DNA of 64,000 nucleotides from Streptantibioticus silvisoli (GCF_027947535.2 NZ_JAAGKO020000013.1:95884-159883), one strand, 5' to 3'; shown: positions 42,187 to 51,678, counted from the stretch's first letter. The notes: a model not told the origin generated them from the sequence alone. Made by a program: numbers and translations.

Positions 42187-42965
42187 GGTTATCAACCTCC
42201 TGACCAGGCGTCTTCCCCGGCTTTCACGGAGCATGCACACCAACGCCAGAAGAACTTCGCGCCGGCCGCCGCGGTGACCGTCCGAACCCGGTCGCGGCCC
42301 GGAGCAATTCGCCCGTCCGCCGACCCGGGCCGGCGGACGGCACTGCTCCGGACCATCGCCCGAAAGCCCGTTCCAGGCCGCCGCCCGAAAGGCCGACCCT
42401 CGCTCGAAATGATTCCCGCCGTCGGTCGGTGGATCGTTTCGCGCTGAACGGCCGGCAGCGGAAAAGGGCTGTCGACCGTGGCGGGAAAGAACCACCGCCA
42501 CCGGGGCAACGGATCGTCAGGAGGCGGAATCCGGGGTCTTGGCGACACCGGCGGCCGGCAGGCCGGTGAGGACGCCGAGGCGGCGGAGCGGCATCCCGTT
42601 GCCGTGGCTGCGGCCACCGTGCCCGCCATCGTCTCCGGCCGCCGACCCCGCCGACCCCGCCGATCCCGCCGATCGGCCTCGCCGCAGGCGTCCCCGGCCG
42701 GTGCCGGTGCGCCGGTGCGTCCCGGTGCCGCTGCCCCGCCCGGTACGTGCCGCCGACCGCGGCGGCGGGCTGCCACCGACCGCGATCACGGGCTTCGCCG
42801 ACCGCGGCGGCGGGCGTGCCGCCGACCCTGAGGGCGACCGCGGCAGTGACCCGCCCGGCGGGACGCCGACCCGCTCCGCCGGGCGTGACCCACATCACGG
42901 CGATTCGGGCGTCATGTGGATCTTGCGCGACGACAGACGGGATTCCTCATCTTTCTGTCAGGATA

Positions 42966-42994
42966 TTGCGCCGCAATGTCAACGAGGCTACGGT
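42966..42994 (+). promoter_or_regulatory. Candidate promoter of the GH87-like gene
   Basis: TTGCGC (42966-42971), 17 nt, then TACGGT (42989-42994) resembles a vegetative promoter about 200 bp before GTG 43191. The -35 box lies in the palindrome ATTGCG-C-CGCAAT (42965-42977), a possible operator. Upstream, the 42187-42960 stretch has no supported gene but carries repeats. Examples are CCGACCCCG in tandem near 42640 and GCCGACCGCGGCGGCGGGC twice near 42757 and 42797. There is also a CCACAT...ATGTGG inverted repeat near 42890-42920. Confidence 0.55.
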
Positions 42995-43190
42995 CCCCTT
43001 GCATCGCCCGTCCCGCCCGCCCGAGCCGAACAGCCCGGGACGCACCACCGCGCCGTCCCCCCGGGGGCGGCGAGGGTTCGAGTTCCACCCCGGTAGCGCT
43101 CGCCGTCCCCGCGTCCTCGTTCCGCTGCACCCGGCCTGACGGGCCGTGCCGTGACGCGGGTTGGCATTCCGTGTTCACTAGGAGGAGTAG

Positions 43191-46064
43191 GTGTTCAAGC
43201 CCGCGAGAGACCTCAGGCGAAGACTCGCCTCGGTCGCCACCGCAGCGCTGCTGGTCACCGGGGGCGCCTTCGCCCTGGCCGGCCAGCCGGCGTCCGCCGC
43301 CACCGCCACCGGCGGCAACGGCGCGTCCCTGCCCTACGTCGAGGTTCAGGCGGAGAGTGCGGCCACCAACGGGTCGGTCATCGGCCCGAGTTACGCCCAG
43401 GGCCAGCTGGCCGACGAGGCGTCGGGCCGCAAGGCGGTGACGCTGAGCGGCAGTGGCAAGTACGTCACGTTCACCACGCCGGTCGCCACCAACTCGATCG
43501 ACTTCCGGTACAGCATCCCGGACACCTCGGACGGCTCGGTGTACAACGCTCCGCTGTCGCTGTACGTCAACGGCACGAAGCAGTCCGACTTCAGCCTGAC
43601 GAACGCCTACAGCTGGTACTACGGCAGCTACCCGTTCACCAACACCCCCAGCAGCGGCACCCAGCACCACTTCTTCGACGAGGTGCACCGGCTGTTCAGC
43701 ACGACGTACCCGGCCGGTACGACGTTCAAGCTCCAGGTCGACGCGGGCGACACCGCCTCGTCGTACACGATCGACTTCGCGGACTTCGAGCAGGTCGGCG
43801 CGGCGCTGCCGCAGCCCGCGGGCTCGGTGTCGGTGACCAGTAAGGGTGCCGACTCCAGCGGCGTGGCCGACTCCACGAGCGCGTTCAACGCGGCGATCGC
43901 GGCGGCGGGTTCGGGCGGCACGGTGTGGATTCCGCCGGGCACGTACAACATCCCCGGCCACATCGCGGTCAACAACGTCACCATCGCCGGTGCCGGCATG
44001 TGGTATTCGACGGTGACCGGTGCGGCGCCGGGGTTCTACGGCAACTCCGCTCCGTCGCCGAGCACCAACGTGCACCTGCAGAACTTCGCGATCTTCGGCA
44101 ACGTCCAGGAGCGGGACGACAGCGCCCAGGTCAACGGGATCGGCGGCGCGATGAGCAGCTCGACCGTCTCGAACATCTGGATCGAGCACGACAAGGTCGG
44201 CGCCTGGATGGACGGGCCGATGGACGGCCTGACCTTCTCCGGCATGCGGATCCGTGACACCACCGCGGACGGCATCAACTTCCACGGCGGCGTGACCAAC
44301 TCCAAGGTCACCAACAGCGACATCCGCAACACCGGTGACGACGGCATCGCCACCTGGGCCGACTCCAGCCTGGGCGCCGACGCCAACGACACCATCTCCA
44401 ACAACACCGTCCAGCTCCAGATGCTCGCCAACGGCATCGCGATCTACGGCGGCCACGACAACACCGTCTCGGGCAACCTGGTGGAGGACACCGGGATCAA
44501 CCAGGGCGGCGGCATCACGGTGGCGCAGCGCTTCACCTCCACCCCGGTCGGCCTCACCACCGTCTCCAACAACACCATGATCCGCGACGGCGACCTCGAC
44601 CCGAACTGGCAGTTCGGCGTCGGCGCCCTGTGGTTCGACGGCAGCCAGGGCTCCATCACCGGCCCGGTCAACGTGTCCAACGCGCTGATCGAGCAGAGCC
44701 CCTACGAGGGCGTCCAGTGGGTCGAGGGCACCGTCAGCGGCATCTCGCTCAACAACGTCACCATCGCCGGCACCGGCACCTTCGCCCTTCAGGAGCAGAC
44801 CGGCGGCGCGGCGACCTTCACCGGCGTCACCGCCACCGGGGTCGGCGCGTCCTCGCCCGTCTACAACTGCGAGGGCGGCAACTTCACCGTCACCGACGGC
44901 GGCGGCAACTCCGGCATCAGCGGCACCCCGTTCTGCGGTCCCTGGCCGACCCCGGTCTTCCCGCCCTACCCGCCGTCCTCCGTCACGACCAACCCCGGCG
45001 CGCTCAACTTCGGCTCGGTCGTGAACGGTACGACCAGCTCCGCGCAGACCGTGACCGTCTCCAACCCGACCGGCTCGGCCGCGTCGGTCTCCTCCATCGC
45101 CGCCAGCGGTGACTTCGCGCAGACCAACACCTGCGGCTCGTCCATCGCGGCGAACGGCTCGTGCACGGTCAGCGTCACCTTCAAGCCGACCACCACCGGT
45201 GCCCGCAGCGGCAGCCTGACGGTCAACGCCGGCGGGGTCACCGACACCGTCGCGCTGTCCGGAACCGGCACCGCGCCCGGCCCGGTGCTGACCGCCGGCC
45301 CGTCCAGCCTGTCCTTCCCCAGCACGGTCGTCGGCTCCTCGGCCGCCGCGCAGAAGATCACGGTCACCAACTCCGGCACCGCCTCGGCGACCGTCTCCGG
45401 CGTCGCGGCGACCGGTGACTTCAGCCAGACCAACAACTGCTCCACCATCGCGGTCGGCGCCTCCTGCACGGTCAACGTCACGTTCAAGCCGACCACCTCC
45501 GGTGCCCGCACCGGCACGCTGACGGTGACCAGCAACGCCAACAACAGCCCGACCACCGCCGCGCTCAGCGGCAGCGGCATCGGCAGCACCACCAACATCG
45601 CGGCCGGCAGGCCGGCGTCGGCCAGTTCGAGCAACAGCCCCTACGTCGCCTCGAACTTCACCGACTCCGACCCCTCCACCTACTGGGAGAGCCAGAACGG
45701 CTCCTTCCCGCAGTGGGCGCAGGTCGACCTCGGCCAGAACTACAGCGTCGGCAAGGTCACGCTGAAGCTGCCGCCGTCCACCGCCTGGGGCACCCGCACC
45801 CAGACCCTGTCCGTGCAGGGCTCCACCGACGGTTCGAACTTCTCGACCATCGTGGGCTCGGCCGGCTACACCTTCGACCCCAGCGCCAACAACAACACCG
45901 TCACCATCACCTTCAACGCCACCACGGCGCGTTACCTGCGGCTGAACATCACCGCCAACACCGGGTGGAGCGCCGGACAGCTGTCGGACTTCGAGGTCTT
46001 CCCCAGCGGAACCGCCTCCATCGTCCACGGCACGGGCCTCGCGGGACACCCCGAGTCCCTGTGA
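43191..46064 (+). CDS. Secreted multidomain alpha-1,3-glucanase-like protein (GH87 type)
   Basis: A 957-residue exported protein with a Sec signal peptide ending near ASA-ATATG (residues 35-40). An N-terminal carbohydrate-binding-like domain (about 45-205, YVEVQAESAATNGSVIGPSY) is followed by a right-handed beta-helix (about 215-590). Two choice-of-anchor/ASH-like domains (about 600-700 and 700-800; both with CTV[SN]VTFKPTT) and a C-terminal discoidin-type domain (about 805-945, WAQVDLGQNYSVGKVTL) complete it. In the helix, D360 and the pair D383-D384 (ADGINFHGG ... TGDDG) are spaced 23/24 residues apart, exactly the catalytic Asp spacing known for GH87 mutanases. GTG 43191 has AGGAGG. It probably cleaves fungal or bacterial alpha-1,3-glucan outside the cell. 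Confidence 0.8.
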   Translation: MFKPARDLRRRLASVATAALLVTGGAFALAGQPASAATATGGNGASLPYVEVQAESAATNGSVIGPSYAQGQLADEASGRKAVTLSGSGKYVTFTTPVATNSIDFRYSIPDTSDGSVYNAPLSLYVNGTKQSDFSLTNAYSWYYGSYPFTNTPSSGTQHHFFDEVHRLFSTTYPAGTTFKLQVDAGDTASSYTIDFADFEQVGAALPQPAGSVSVTSKGADSSGVADSTSAFNAAIAAAGSGGTVWIPPGTYNIPGHIAVNNVTIAGAGMWYSTVTGAAPGFYGNSAPSPSTNVHLQNFAIFGNVQERDDSAQVNGIGGAMSSSTVSNIWIEHDKVGAWMDGPMDGLTFSGMRIRDTTADGINFHGGVTNSKVTNSDIRNTGDDGIATWADSSLGADANDTISNNTVQLQMLANGIAIYGGHDNTVSGNLVEDTGINQGGGITVAQRFTSTPVGLTTVSNNTMIRDGDLDPNWQFGVGALWFDGSQGSITGPVNVSNALIEQSPYEGVQWVEGTVSGISLNNVTIAGTGTFALQEQTGGAATFTGVTATGVGASSPVYNCEGGNFTVTDGGGNSGISGTPFCGPWPTPVFPPYPPSSVTTNPGALNFGSVVNGTTSSAQTVTVSNPTGSAASVSSIAASGDFAQTNTCGSSIAANGSCTVSVTFKPTTTGARSGSLTVNAGGVTDTVALSGTGTAPGPVLTAGPSSLSFPSTVVGSSAAAQKITVTNSGTASATVSGVAATGDFSQTNNCSTIAVGASCTVNVTFKPTTSGARTGTLTVTSNANNSPTTAALSGSGIGSTTNIAAGRPASASSSNSPYVASNFTDSDPSTYWESQNGSFPQWAQVDLGQNYSVGKVTLKLPPSTAWGTRTQTLSVQGSTDGSNFSTIVGSAGYTFDPSANNNTVTITFNATTARYLRLNITANTGWSAGQLSDFEVFPSGTASIVHGTGLAGHPESL

Positions 46065-46124
46065 CCGTCACCCGCCGCGCCGCACAGCACGGGCGCGGCG
46101 GGGCGGCCGGCACCACCGCCTGAA

Positions 46125-46159
46125 GTCCGCCGTCCCGGCCCCCGGCCGGGGCGGCGGAC
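46125..46159 (+). terminator. Strong terminator hairpin after the GH87-like gene
   Basis: GTCCGCCGTCCCGGCC (46125-46140) and GGCCGGGGCGGCGGAC (46144-46159) form a 16-bp stem (one T-G wobble) with a CCC loop, 60 bp after the stop. Confidence 0.88.
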
Positions 46160-46224
46160 CGCGTTGGCCCGGGCGCCGCACGACCCGGCCCGCCCCCGGG
46201 GGGATTGAAGTCGGACGATCAGGT

Positions 46225-46253
46225 TACCGTTCAGTAGATGAGAGCGAACGGTA
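46225..46253. promoter_or_regulatory. Inverted-repeat operator overlapping the ABC ATPase start
   Basis: TACCGTTC (46225-46232) and GAACGGTA (46246-46253) are perfect 8-bp arms with a 13-nt spacer, ending two bases before ATG 46255. The form resembles TetR-type operators found at YhgE/Pip and efflux genes. Its position suggests that the transcript begins very near or within it, so translation may start with almost no leader. No TetR gene is adjacent. Confidence 0.65.
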
Positions 46254-46254
46254 G

Positions 46255-46956
46255 ATGACGGTGGACGGTGTCGAGATCTCCGCGCGCGGCCTGGCGGTAC
46301 GCGGGCCGCGCGGCGCGGTGTTCGAGGGTGTGGACGCGCAGGTGCCGGCCGGCGGACTGCTGTCGGTGCACGGACCGGCCGGCTCGGGGCGCACGTCACT
46401 GCTGCTGGCGCTCGCCGGCCGCATGCGGCTGGCCGCCGGCACGATACGCGTCGGGCCGCACGAGATACCCGCCGCCCGGCGCCGGGCGGCGGCGCTGGTG
46501 GCCGTGGCCCGCGCCGAGCCCGCCGTCGGGCTCGAAGGCCGGCTCCGGGTCGGCGAACTCGTCGCGGAACGCTGCTGGCTGGCCCGCGGGGTGACCCGGG
46601 CGGACATCGAGGAGACCGCCGAACGGCTCGGGCTCACGCTGCGCGACCGCGTCCTGGCCGAGGACCTCGCACCGCTGGACGGCCTGCGGCTCGCCCTGGC
46701 CCTCACCGCCGCCGAACGCCCGGCCGCGATCGTCGTCGACGACGTGGACCGCGGGTGCACCGCCGAGCAGCGCACCGCCGCCTGGCGCAGCGTGCTGGCC
46801 GTGCGGGACCTCGGATGCACCGTCCTGGCCGGGTCCCTCGACCGCCCCGGCACCGCGTGCGACGACTGCGACGACGAGGTCGAACTGCCCCGGCTCAGCC
46901 GGGACCGGCTGCCGACGGCCGCCGGCCACGACGTGGTGAACGGGGAAGCCCAGTGA
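46255..46956 (+). CDS. ABC-type ATP-binding protein with degenerate catalytic motifs
   Basis: A 233-residue ABC ATPase-like protein. The Walker A is GPAGSGRTS (40-48), with Arg46 where a Lys is expected. The signature position is LDGLR (141-145) instead of LSGGQ. The Walker B reads AAIVVDDVD (157-165), where the catalytic Glu is Asp. The overall fold pattern (EGVDAQVPAGGLLSVHGPAG; DLAPLDGLRLALALTAAERP) is preserved. A loss or strong reduction of ATP hydrolysis is possible. The stop overlaps the start of the YhgE/Pip permease gene (GTGA), the normal partner arrangement in actinomycetes. It may regulate or scaffold the permease rather than power it. ATG 46255 lacks a clear ribosome site. Confidence 0.85.
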   Translation: MTVDGVEISARGLAVRGPRGAVFEGVDAQVPAGGLLSVHGPAGSGRTSLLLALAGRMRLAAGTIRVGPHEIPAARRRAAALVAVARAEPAVGLEGRLRVGELVAERCWLARGVTRADIEETAERLGLTLRDRVLAEDLAPLDGLRLALALTAAERPAAIVVDDVDRGCTAEQRTAAWRSVLAVRDLGCTVLAGSLDRPGTACDDCDDEVELPRLSRDRLPTAAGHDVVNGEAQ

Positions 46957-48896
46957 CCGTCCTCAAACTCGCCTGGCTGGAGCTGCGGCGCTTCCGCGGC
47001 CCGGTGCGCCGCCTGGTGCCCGCGCTGCTGTGCCTGATCCCCCTGCTGTACGGCGGCATGTACCTGTGGGCCAACTGGGACCCCTACGGCAAGACCGACC
47101 ACATCCCGGTCGCCGTCGTCGACCAGGACCACCTCGCGCACGGCCCGCAGGGCCAGCGCGTCGACGCCGGCACCCAGGTCGTCCAGCAGCTCAAGGCGGC
47201 CGGCACCTTCGACTGGCACTTCGTCGACGCGGACAGCGCCAGGAAGGGCCTGGAGGGCGGGAAGTACTACTTCACCATCAGCATCCCCGACGACTTCAGC
47301 GCCGACCTGGCGACCGCCGGCACCGACCACCCCCGGCGGGCCGGCATCACGATGAAGCTGAACGACGCCAACAACTACATCGCCGGCATCATGACCGAGG
47401 TCGTGCAGACCAAGCTCCAGGACCAGGTGGACTCCGCCGCGCACGCCGCCTACGTACGGGCCATCTACGGTGAACTCTCCGACGTCAAGAGTCAGTTGAC
47501 GACCGCGTCGAAGGGCGCGCACGGCCTCGTCCAGGCCACGAGGACCGCCGGGCAGGGCAGTTCGGCGCTGGTGTCGGGCACCGGCGACCTCAGCGACGGC
47601 TCCGCCACGATCGCCTCCGGCGCAACCCAGGTCGCCCGCGCCACCGGCGAACTGGACAGCGCCGTCAGCAGCCTCGACAAGGCGGCCGCCCAGCGACTGC
47701 CCGCCGCCGCGGCCACCCTGGTGACCGCGGCGAGCCTGGCCGACCAGGGCCTGACCTCCGTCCACGACGGCACCTCCCAGGTCAAGCACGACACCTCCCG
47801 GGCGGTCGCCAGCCTGGAGTCGCTGGGCGACAGCGACAGCACGCTGGCCGGCAACCCCGCCTACCAGCAGGCGCTGAAGGACGCGAAGACCGTCGACACC
47901 GAGGCGGGCAAGGCCGACGGCACCGCGGCCGCCGCAGCCGACACCGCCGACCAGGCGCTGAAGGAGGCCAAGGCCGTCCAGAGCTCCGTCACCACCGTGC
48001 AGAACGAGGTCCTCGGCGCCGACGACCCCCTGCGGCTGCTGGACTCCGGAAGCCACAGCGTCGCCGCCGGATCCTCCACGGTCAGCAACGGGATGACCGC
48101 GCTGCACCAGGGCTCCAAGAGCCTCAACAGCGCCGCCGACCAGGCCCACACCGCAGCCGACACGCTGTCCGGCACCGTCGACCACGCCCTTGGCCGGATC
48201 CCGCCCACCGATCCCGACCAGGTCGCCCGCGCCGCGCACACCCTCGGCAACCCGGTCGCCATCAGCCGGTCCAACCTGCACCCCGCGAACGTGTACGGCC
48301 GGGGCCTGGCGCCGTTCTTCTTCGGCATCGCCCTGTGGGTCTTCGGGCTCTTCGCCTACCTGATGCTCCGCCCGGTCAACTCCCGCGCCCTGGCCGGCCG
48401 TACCAGGGCCTGGTCCGTCGCGGCCGCCGGCTGGCTGCCCGCCGCCACCCTCGGCGGCGCCGGCGCCCTTGTCCTCTACACCGTCGTCGACCTGTGCCTG
48501 GGCCTGAACCCGGTGCACTCCGCCGCGACCGTCCTGCTGCTGCTCCTGGGGGTGGCGACGTTCACCGCCGTCGACCACTGCCTGCGCACCGCGCTGGGCA
48601 CGCCGGGCGACGTGGTCTCGCTGGTCCTGCTCATCCTCCAGCTCACCGCGTCCGGCGGCCTGTACCCGATGCCCACCACGCCGGGGTTCTTCCAGGCCCT
48701 GCATCCCCTGCTGCCGATGAGCTACCTGGTGGACGGACTGCGCGTCACGATCTCCGGCGGCCCGCCCGCCCACCTCGTCCGCGACGCCGTCGTCCTGGCG
48801 GGCTTCGCCCTGCTGTTCCTCGGCCTGACCACCCTCGCCGTGCGCCGCCGGCGCGTGTGGTCCGTCGCCCGCCTGCACCCCGACGTCAGCCTCTGA
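46953..48896 (+). CDS. YhgE/Pip domain-containing membrane protein
   Basis: A 647-residue protein of the YhgE/Pip (phage infection protein, ABC-2-like) family. One N-terminal helix (RLVPALLCLIPLLYGGMYLW) is followed by the conserved YGKTDHIPVAVVDQDHLAHG and a long extracytoplasmic region with heptad-like Ala/Ser/Thr helices (about 200-420, coiled-coil prone). Five C-terminal helices follow, including FFFGIALWVFGLFAYLMLRP and VVSLVLLILQLTASGGLYPM. GTG 46953 overlaps the ATPase stop. Members are linked to phage adsorption, type VII-like (ESX) secretion or antimicrobial resistance. The partner ATPase is degenerate here. A convergent strong terminator follows. Confidence 0.9.
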   Translation: MTVLKLAWLELRRFRGPVRRLVPALLCLIPLLYGGMYLWANWDPYGKTDHIPVAVVDQDHLAHGPQGQRVDAGTQVVQQLKAAGTFDWHFVDADSARKGLEGGKYYFTISIPDDFSADLATAGTDHPRRAGITMKLNDANNYIAGIMTEVVQTKLQDQVDSAAHAAYVRAIYGELSDVKSQLTTASKGAHGLVQATRTAGQGSSALVSGTGDLSDGSATIASGATQVARATGELDSAVSSLDKAAAQRLPAAAATLVTAASLADQGLTSVHDGTSQVKHDTSRAVASLESLGDSDSTLAGNPAYQQALKDAKTVDTEAGKADGTAAAAADTADQALKEAKAVQSSVTTVQNEVLGADDPLRLLDSGSHSVAAGSSTVSNGMTALHQGSKSLNSAADQAHTAADTLSGTVDHALGRIPPTDPDQVARAAHTLGNPVAISRSNLHPANVYGRGLAPFFFGIALWVFGLFAYLMLRPVNSRALAGRTRAWSVAAAGWLPAATLGGAGALVLYTVVDLCLGLNPVHSAATVLLLLLGVATFTAVDHCLRTALGTPGDVVSLVLLILQLTASGGLYPMPTTPGFFQALHPLLPMSYLVDGLRVTISGGPPAHLVRDAVVLAGFALLFLGLTTLAVRRRRVWSVARLHPDVSL

Positions 48897-48958
48897 CCGG
48901 GGGCGCGTGACCCCACAGGCGGCCGGCCGGGACAGGCGCCGGCCGCGGAACGTCGCAC

Positions 48959-49000
48959 GCGCCGCGGTTCCCGGCGCGGGAGCACCGGGAACCGCGGCGC
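48959..49000. terminator. Strong terminator between convergent genes
   Basis: GCGCCGCGGTTCCCGG (48959-48974) and CCGGGAACCGCGGCGC (48985-49000) are perfectly complementary (16 bp) with a 10-nt loop. They serve the YhgE/Pip and secreted-protein transcripts. Confidence 0.92.
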
Positions 49001-49005
49001 ACGGG

Positions 49006-49518
49006 TCAGTTCCCGGCGGTCACACCCACCGGGAGGAAGGCCACCGTGACGGTGGCCGCCCTGGCGGTCGCACTGGTCGGGCCGGGGGTGAAGACGACCG
49101 TGCCGGTGCCCGAGCACGGCACCGTCAAGGTGGTCGGGATCGCGAGCGGCACGTAGTAGTTGGTCGTGGTGCCGATCACCCCGTCGGCGGTGCTGGTCGC
49201 CGCGTCGAGCGTGACCAGCAGCGAGTGGCCCACGGTCCCGGTGTAGCCGCCGGGCGCGGTGCTGCTGCCGCCGAGTACGGCCGCCACGGACTGCCCGGCG
49301 ACCGGGTGCCCGGTCTCGCCCACGACGATCGGGCCGCCGCAGTCGGTTCTTATCGCCGCCGAGGTGGCCTGGCCGTTGACCGTCCCGCTGAAGGACTGGT
49401 TCGGGCCGACGGGCACCGGGTCCGGAACGGCCGCCGCGGCGACCCCGGCTCCGGCGGCTGTCAGCAGTGCGGCGGCTCCCAGTACGGCGAGCCGGGACGC
49501 GGTGGATCGAGTGATCAT
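49006..49518 (-). CDS. Secreted protein of unknown function (170 aa)
   Basis: A signal peptide (SRLAVLGAAALLTAAGAGVAAAA, cleavage near residue 29) precedes a small beta-rich mature domain. It contains PNQSFSGTVNGQATSAAIRT, DCGGPIVVGETGHPVAGQSV and TVPCSGTGTVVFTPGPTSAT. Two cysteines (in RTDCGG and TVPCSG) probably form a disulfide. The composition and length resemble exported streptomycete proteins of unknown role, and no enzyme motif is seen. ATG 49518 has GGAGACG upstream. The stop lies 6 bp from the strong convergent terminator. Confidence 0.82.
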   Translation of the reverse strand: MITRSTASRLAVLGAAALLTAAGAGVAAAAVPDPVPVGPNQSFSGTVNGQATSAAIRTDCGGPIVVGETGHPVAGQSVAAVLGGSSTAPGGYTGTVGHSLLVTLDAATSTADGVIGTTTNYYVPLAIPTTLTVPCSGTGTVVFTPGPTSATARAATVTVAFLPVGVTAGN

Positions 49519-49693
49519 GGTCGTCTCCTTGGCAGAGCCCGATGATGTCCCTGTTTCCGATCCGAGCCGGGCGAATGTAGAGCCGCCCGTGACAGCCGGA
49601 CAAGGGAGACGACCACCCGGCGAACGCGTCAAGACACGAACCGGCCGCGTACCGGCACCGCGGGCCGACCGGCCGTCCACCGCGCGGGGCGGG

Positions 49694-51352
49694 TCAGTGC
49701 CGTTTGCGGAGCCTGGCGGCCAGCGCGGGGGAGTGGTAGCCGGTGGAGGTGCCCGACATCCAGGCTTCGAGGTCGGGCGCGACCGGGCGGGCACCGCCGA
49801 GCACGAAGAGCACGACCAGCGCGATCCCGACGGCGACGGTGGCCACCAGGGTGATCAGCACGCTGAGGTGGAAGCCGTGGTCGATCGTGTCGCGGGTCAT
49901 CGTCAGGTGCAGCAGGATCGGCCCCAGCAGGAACGCCGCCTCCGACCGCAGCAGTTCCACCAGGGCGAAGGTCGGACCGATCTGCACCGCCGACACCGAG
50001 AAACCGGCCAGGAACAGCCCCGGCGCCACCCCGGCACCGGCGCCGTAGCCCAGGAACAGGGCGGCGACCGGCACGACGGTGGTGGAGTTCGAGGCGGTGA
50101 CCGACAGCAGCACGGCCGCGCCCACCGACACGCTGACGAGGCCGGACAGCGCCAGGTAGGGGGTGAAGCGGGTCGACACCGTCCGGCGGAACAGCGCGGC
50201 GGCGATCACCACCCCGAGGATCTGCGGGGCGACGAGCAGGCCGGTGCGCACCGGCGAGCAGTGCGAGACCTGGAGCAGGTAGATCTCCACCAGTTCCAGC
50301 AGGGTGGTGAAGGAGGCGCCGACGACCATCGCGTTCACGGTGCCGGTGACCGGCAGGGTGTTGCTGATCGGCCGCACCGGCATCAGCGGGTTGGCCTTGT
50401 GGTACTGGCCCACCACCAGGAACACGCCGATCAGCAGGCCGACGACGACCGGCGCCAGGAAGGCGGGGTGCTCGAACGAGCCGCGCGACAGCCATGAGAC
50501 GCCGAAGAACGGCAGCACGGTGGCGCCGAGGGCGAGCGGGATGGCCAGCCAGTCGAAACCGGCGCGGCGGTTGGGCGGAGCGTTCTTCTCGAACGTCATC
50601 GCGCCGACGGTCAGCCCGGTCGCCGCGAGCACGGCGACCGAGGTGAACAGCAGCCGCCAGCCGCCCATGCTGCCGACCAGGCCGCCCACCACCGGCCCGG
50701 CGGTCACCATGCCGAACAGCCCGAGGCTGATGACGGACGCGGTGGTCGGCAGCCGGTCGATGCCGTGCGCGAGGATCAGCGGCGGCAGCGCGACGACCAG
50801 CAGCATGCCGGTGAACAGCCCCTGAAGCACGACGCCGGCCATGAACTGGGCGATGCCCTGCGCGCTCAGCGCCAGCACCGAGCTGACCACGAAGCCCGCC
50901 TCGCAGACCAGGTAGACGTGCCGGCGGGCCAGCCGCAGGGTCAGGTCGGCCGCCACGACCGCGCCGAACGCGTAACCGGCGTTGGACAGCCCCGAGGTCA
51001 GCTGCAACTCGAACCGGGTCGCGTCCAGCTCCCGCATCAGCAGCGGCTGGAAGAGCGAGACGGCCGTGGTGAGCACCAGGAAGGGGCTCAGGGCCAGCAG
51101 CGCGAGCGCCACGGCGGCGGGGTAGCTGCCCGCCAGCGGGAGCTTCCCGGAGCCCGGAGTCGTCGGTGAGCTGAGCTGGATGGTCGCCTCCGGGGTCGTG
51201 ACGGGGGACGGCGCAGGGTCCGGGGCGCGCTCGGCGCCGGTGACGGTGGCGTCCGGCTGGCGACGGCTGCCGCCGGTGCCGCCCACCAGGTGCCCCGGGC
51301 CGCCGCCCCAGCGTACGATCCGCGACCGCGCCCTCCGCGTCTGACACGCCAT
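49694..51352 (-). CDS. MFS transporter (DHA2-like, about 14 helices)
   Basis: A 552-residue major facilitator protein. The first ~75 residues are polar and Arg/Pro-rich, then helix 1 starts near YPAAVALALLALSPFLVLTT. Characteristic segments are ELQLTSGLSNAGYAFGAVVA, the motif LRLARRHVYLVCEAGF after helix 2, VLQGLFTGMLLVVALPPLIL and GPVVGGLVGSMGGWRLLF. The C-terminal half carries SNSTTVVPVAALFLGYGAGA. It resembles multidrug or siderophore-type exporters; no substrate is assignable. ATG 51352 has a poor ribosome site and the true start may be nearer helix 1, but no in-frame ATG or GTG with a good site was found. A 12-bp region upstream includes a palindrome at 51502. Confidence 0.88.
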   Translation of the reverse strand: MACQTRRARSRIVRWGGGPGHLVGGTGGSRRQPDATVTGAERAPDPAPSPVTTPEATIQLSSPTTPGSGKLPLAGSYPAAVALALLALSPFLVLTTAVSLFQPLLMRELDATRFELQLTSGLSNAGYAFGAVVAADLTLRLARRHVYLVCEAGFVVSSVLALSAQGIAQFMAGVVLQGLFTGMLLVVALPPLILAHGIDRLPTTASVISLGLFGMVTAGPVVGGLVGSMGGWRLLFTSVAVLAATGLTVGAMTFEKNAPPNRRAGFDWLAIPLALGATVLPFFGVSWLSRGSFEHPAFLAPVVVGLLIGVFLVVGQYHKANPLMPVRPISNTLPVTGTVNAMVVGASFTTLLELVEIYLLQVSHCSPVRTGLLVAPQILGVVIAAALFRRTVSTRFTPYLALSGLVSVSVGAAVLLSVTASNSTTVVPVAALFLGYGAGAGVAPGLFLAGFSVSAVQIGPTFALVELLRSEAAFLLGPILLHLTMTRDTIDHGFHLSVLITLVATVAVGIALVVLFVLGGARPVAPDLEAWMSGTSTGYHSPALAARLRKRH

Positions 51353-51501
51353 CAGGAAGTCCCGGCTCCCGGCGGAGTCCCGGCCGGCGCTCCGGGGCGG
51401 ACGGCAGACCCCGGCACCTGCTCAGGGTGACGTTTCCCCCGGGCGCGGGAGTGCCCCGGCGCCGGTGGACGCACCGCAGGTCATCGGTGCTCGGGGCGGG
51501 A

Positions 51502-51519
51502 GATTGAAATGATTCAATC
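51502..51519. promoter_or_regulatory. Perfect inverted repeat upstream of MFS gene
   Basis: GATTGAA (51502-51508), ATGA, then TTCAATC (51513-51519) is a perfect 7-bp inverted repeat in an AT-rich patch 150 bp upstream of the MFS start and 200 bp from the rhamnosidase promoter. The form resembles a MarR/ROK-type operator. Confidence 0.6.
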
Positions 51520-51678
51520 GCGTGGCGCGTCACGGTGAGTGACCTGCCCGGACCTCAACCGCCGTGCCGCATCGGGACGTTGGCCCGGTCCGCTCGGTTG
51601 CGTCTTGGTATGGCCGTGTATGTGATGCCCACCGGGGCGAAAGGGCGGCCCGGGAGAAGGCGGTCTTTGTCTCCGCCC

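Noticed and set aside
42517..42789. 90-codon Gly/Ser-rich minus-strand ORF in the gap before the GH87-like gene
   Set aside because: The Gly/Ser repeats derive from CCGACCCCG-type DNA repeats; no signal peptide or ribosome site.
42912..46049. 1045-codon open frame on the minus strand opposite the GH87-like gene
   Set aside because: It is antisense to a gene with a clear signal peptide and catalytic motifs; its composition is Val/Gly/Arg-rich as expected from reading GC-rich codons backwards, with no recognisable family.
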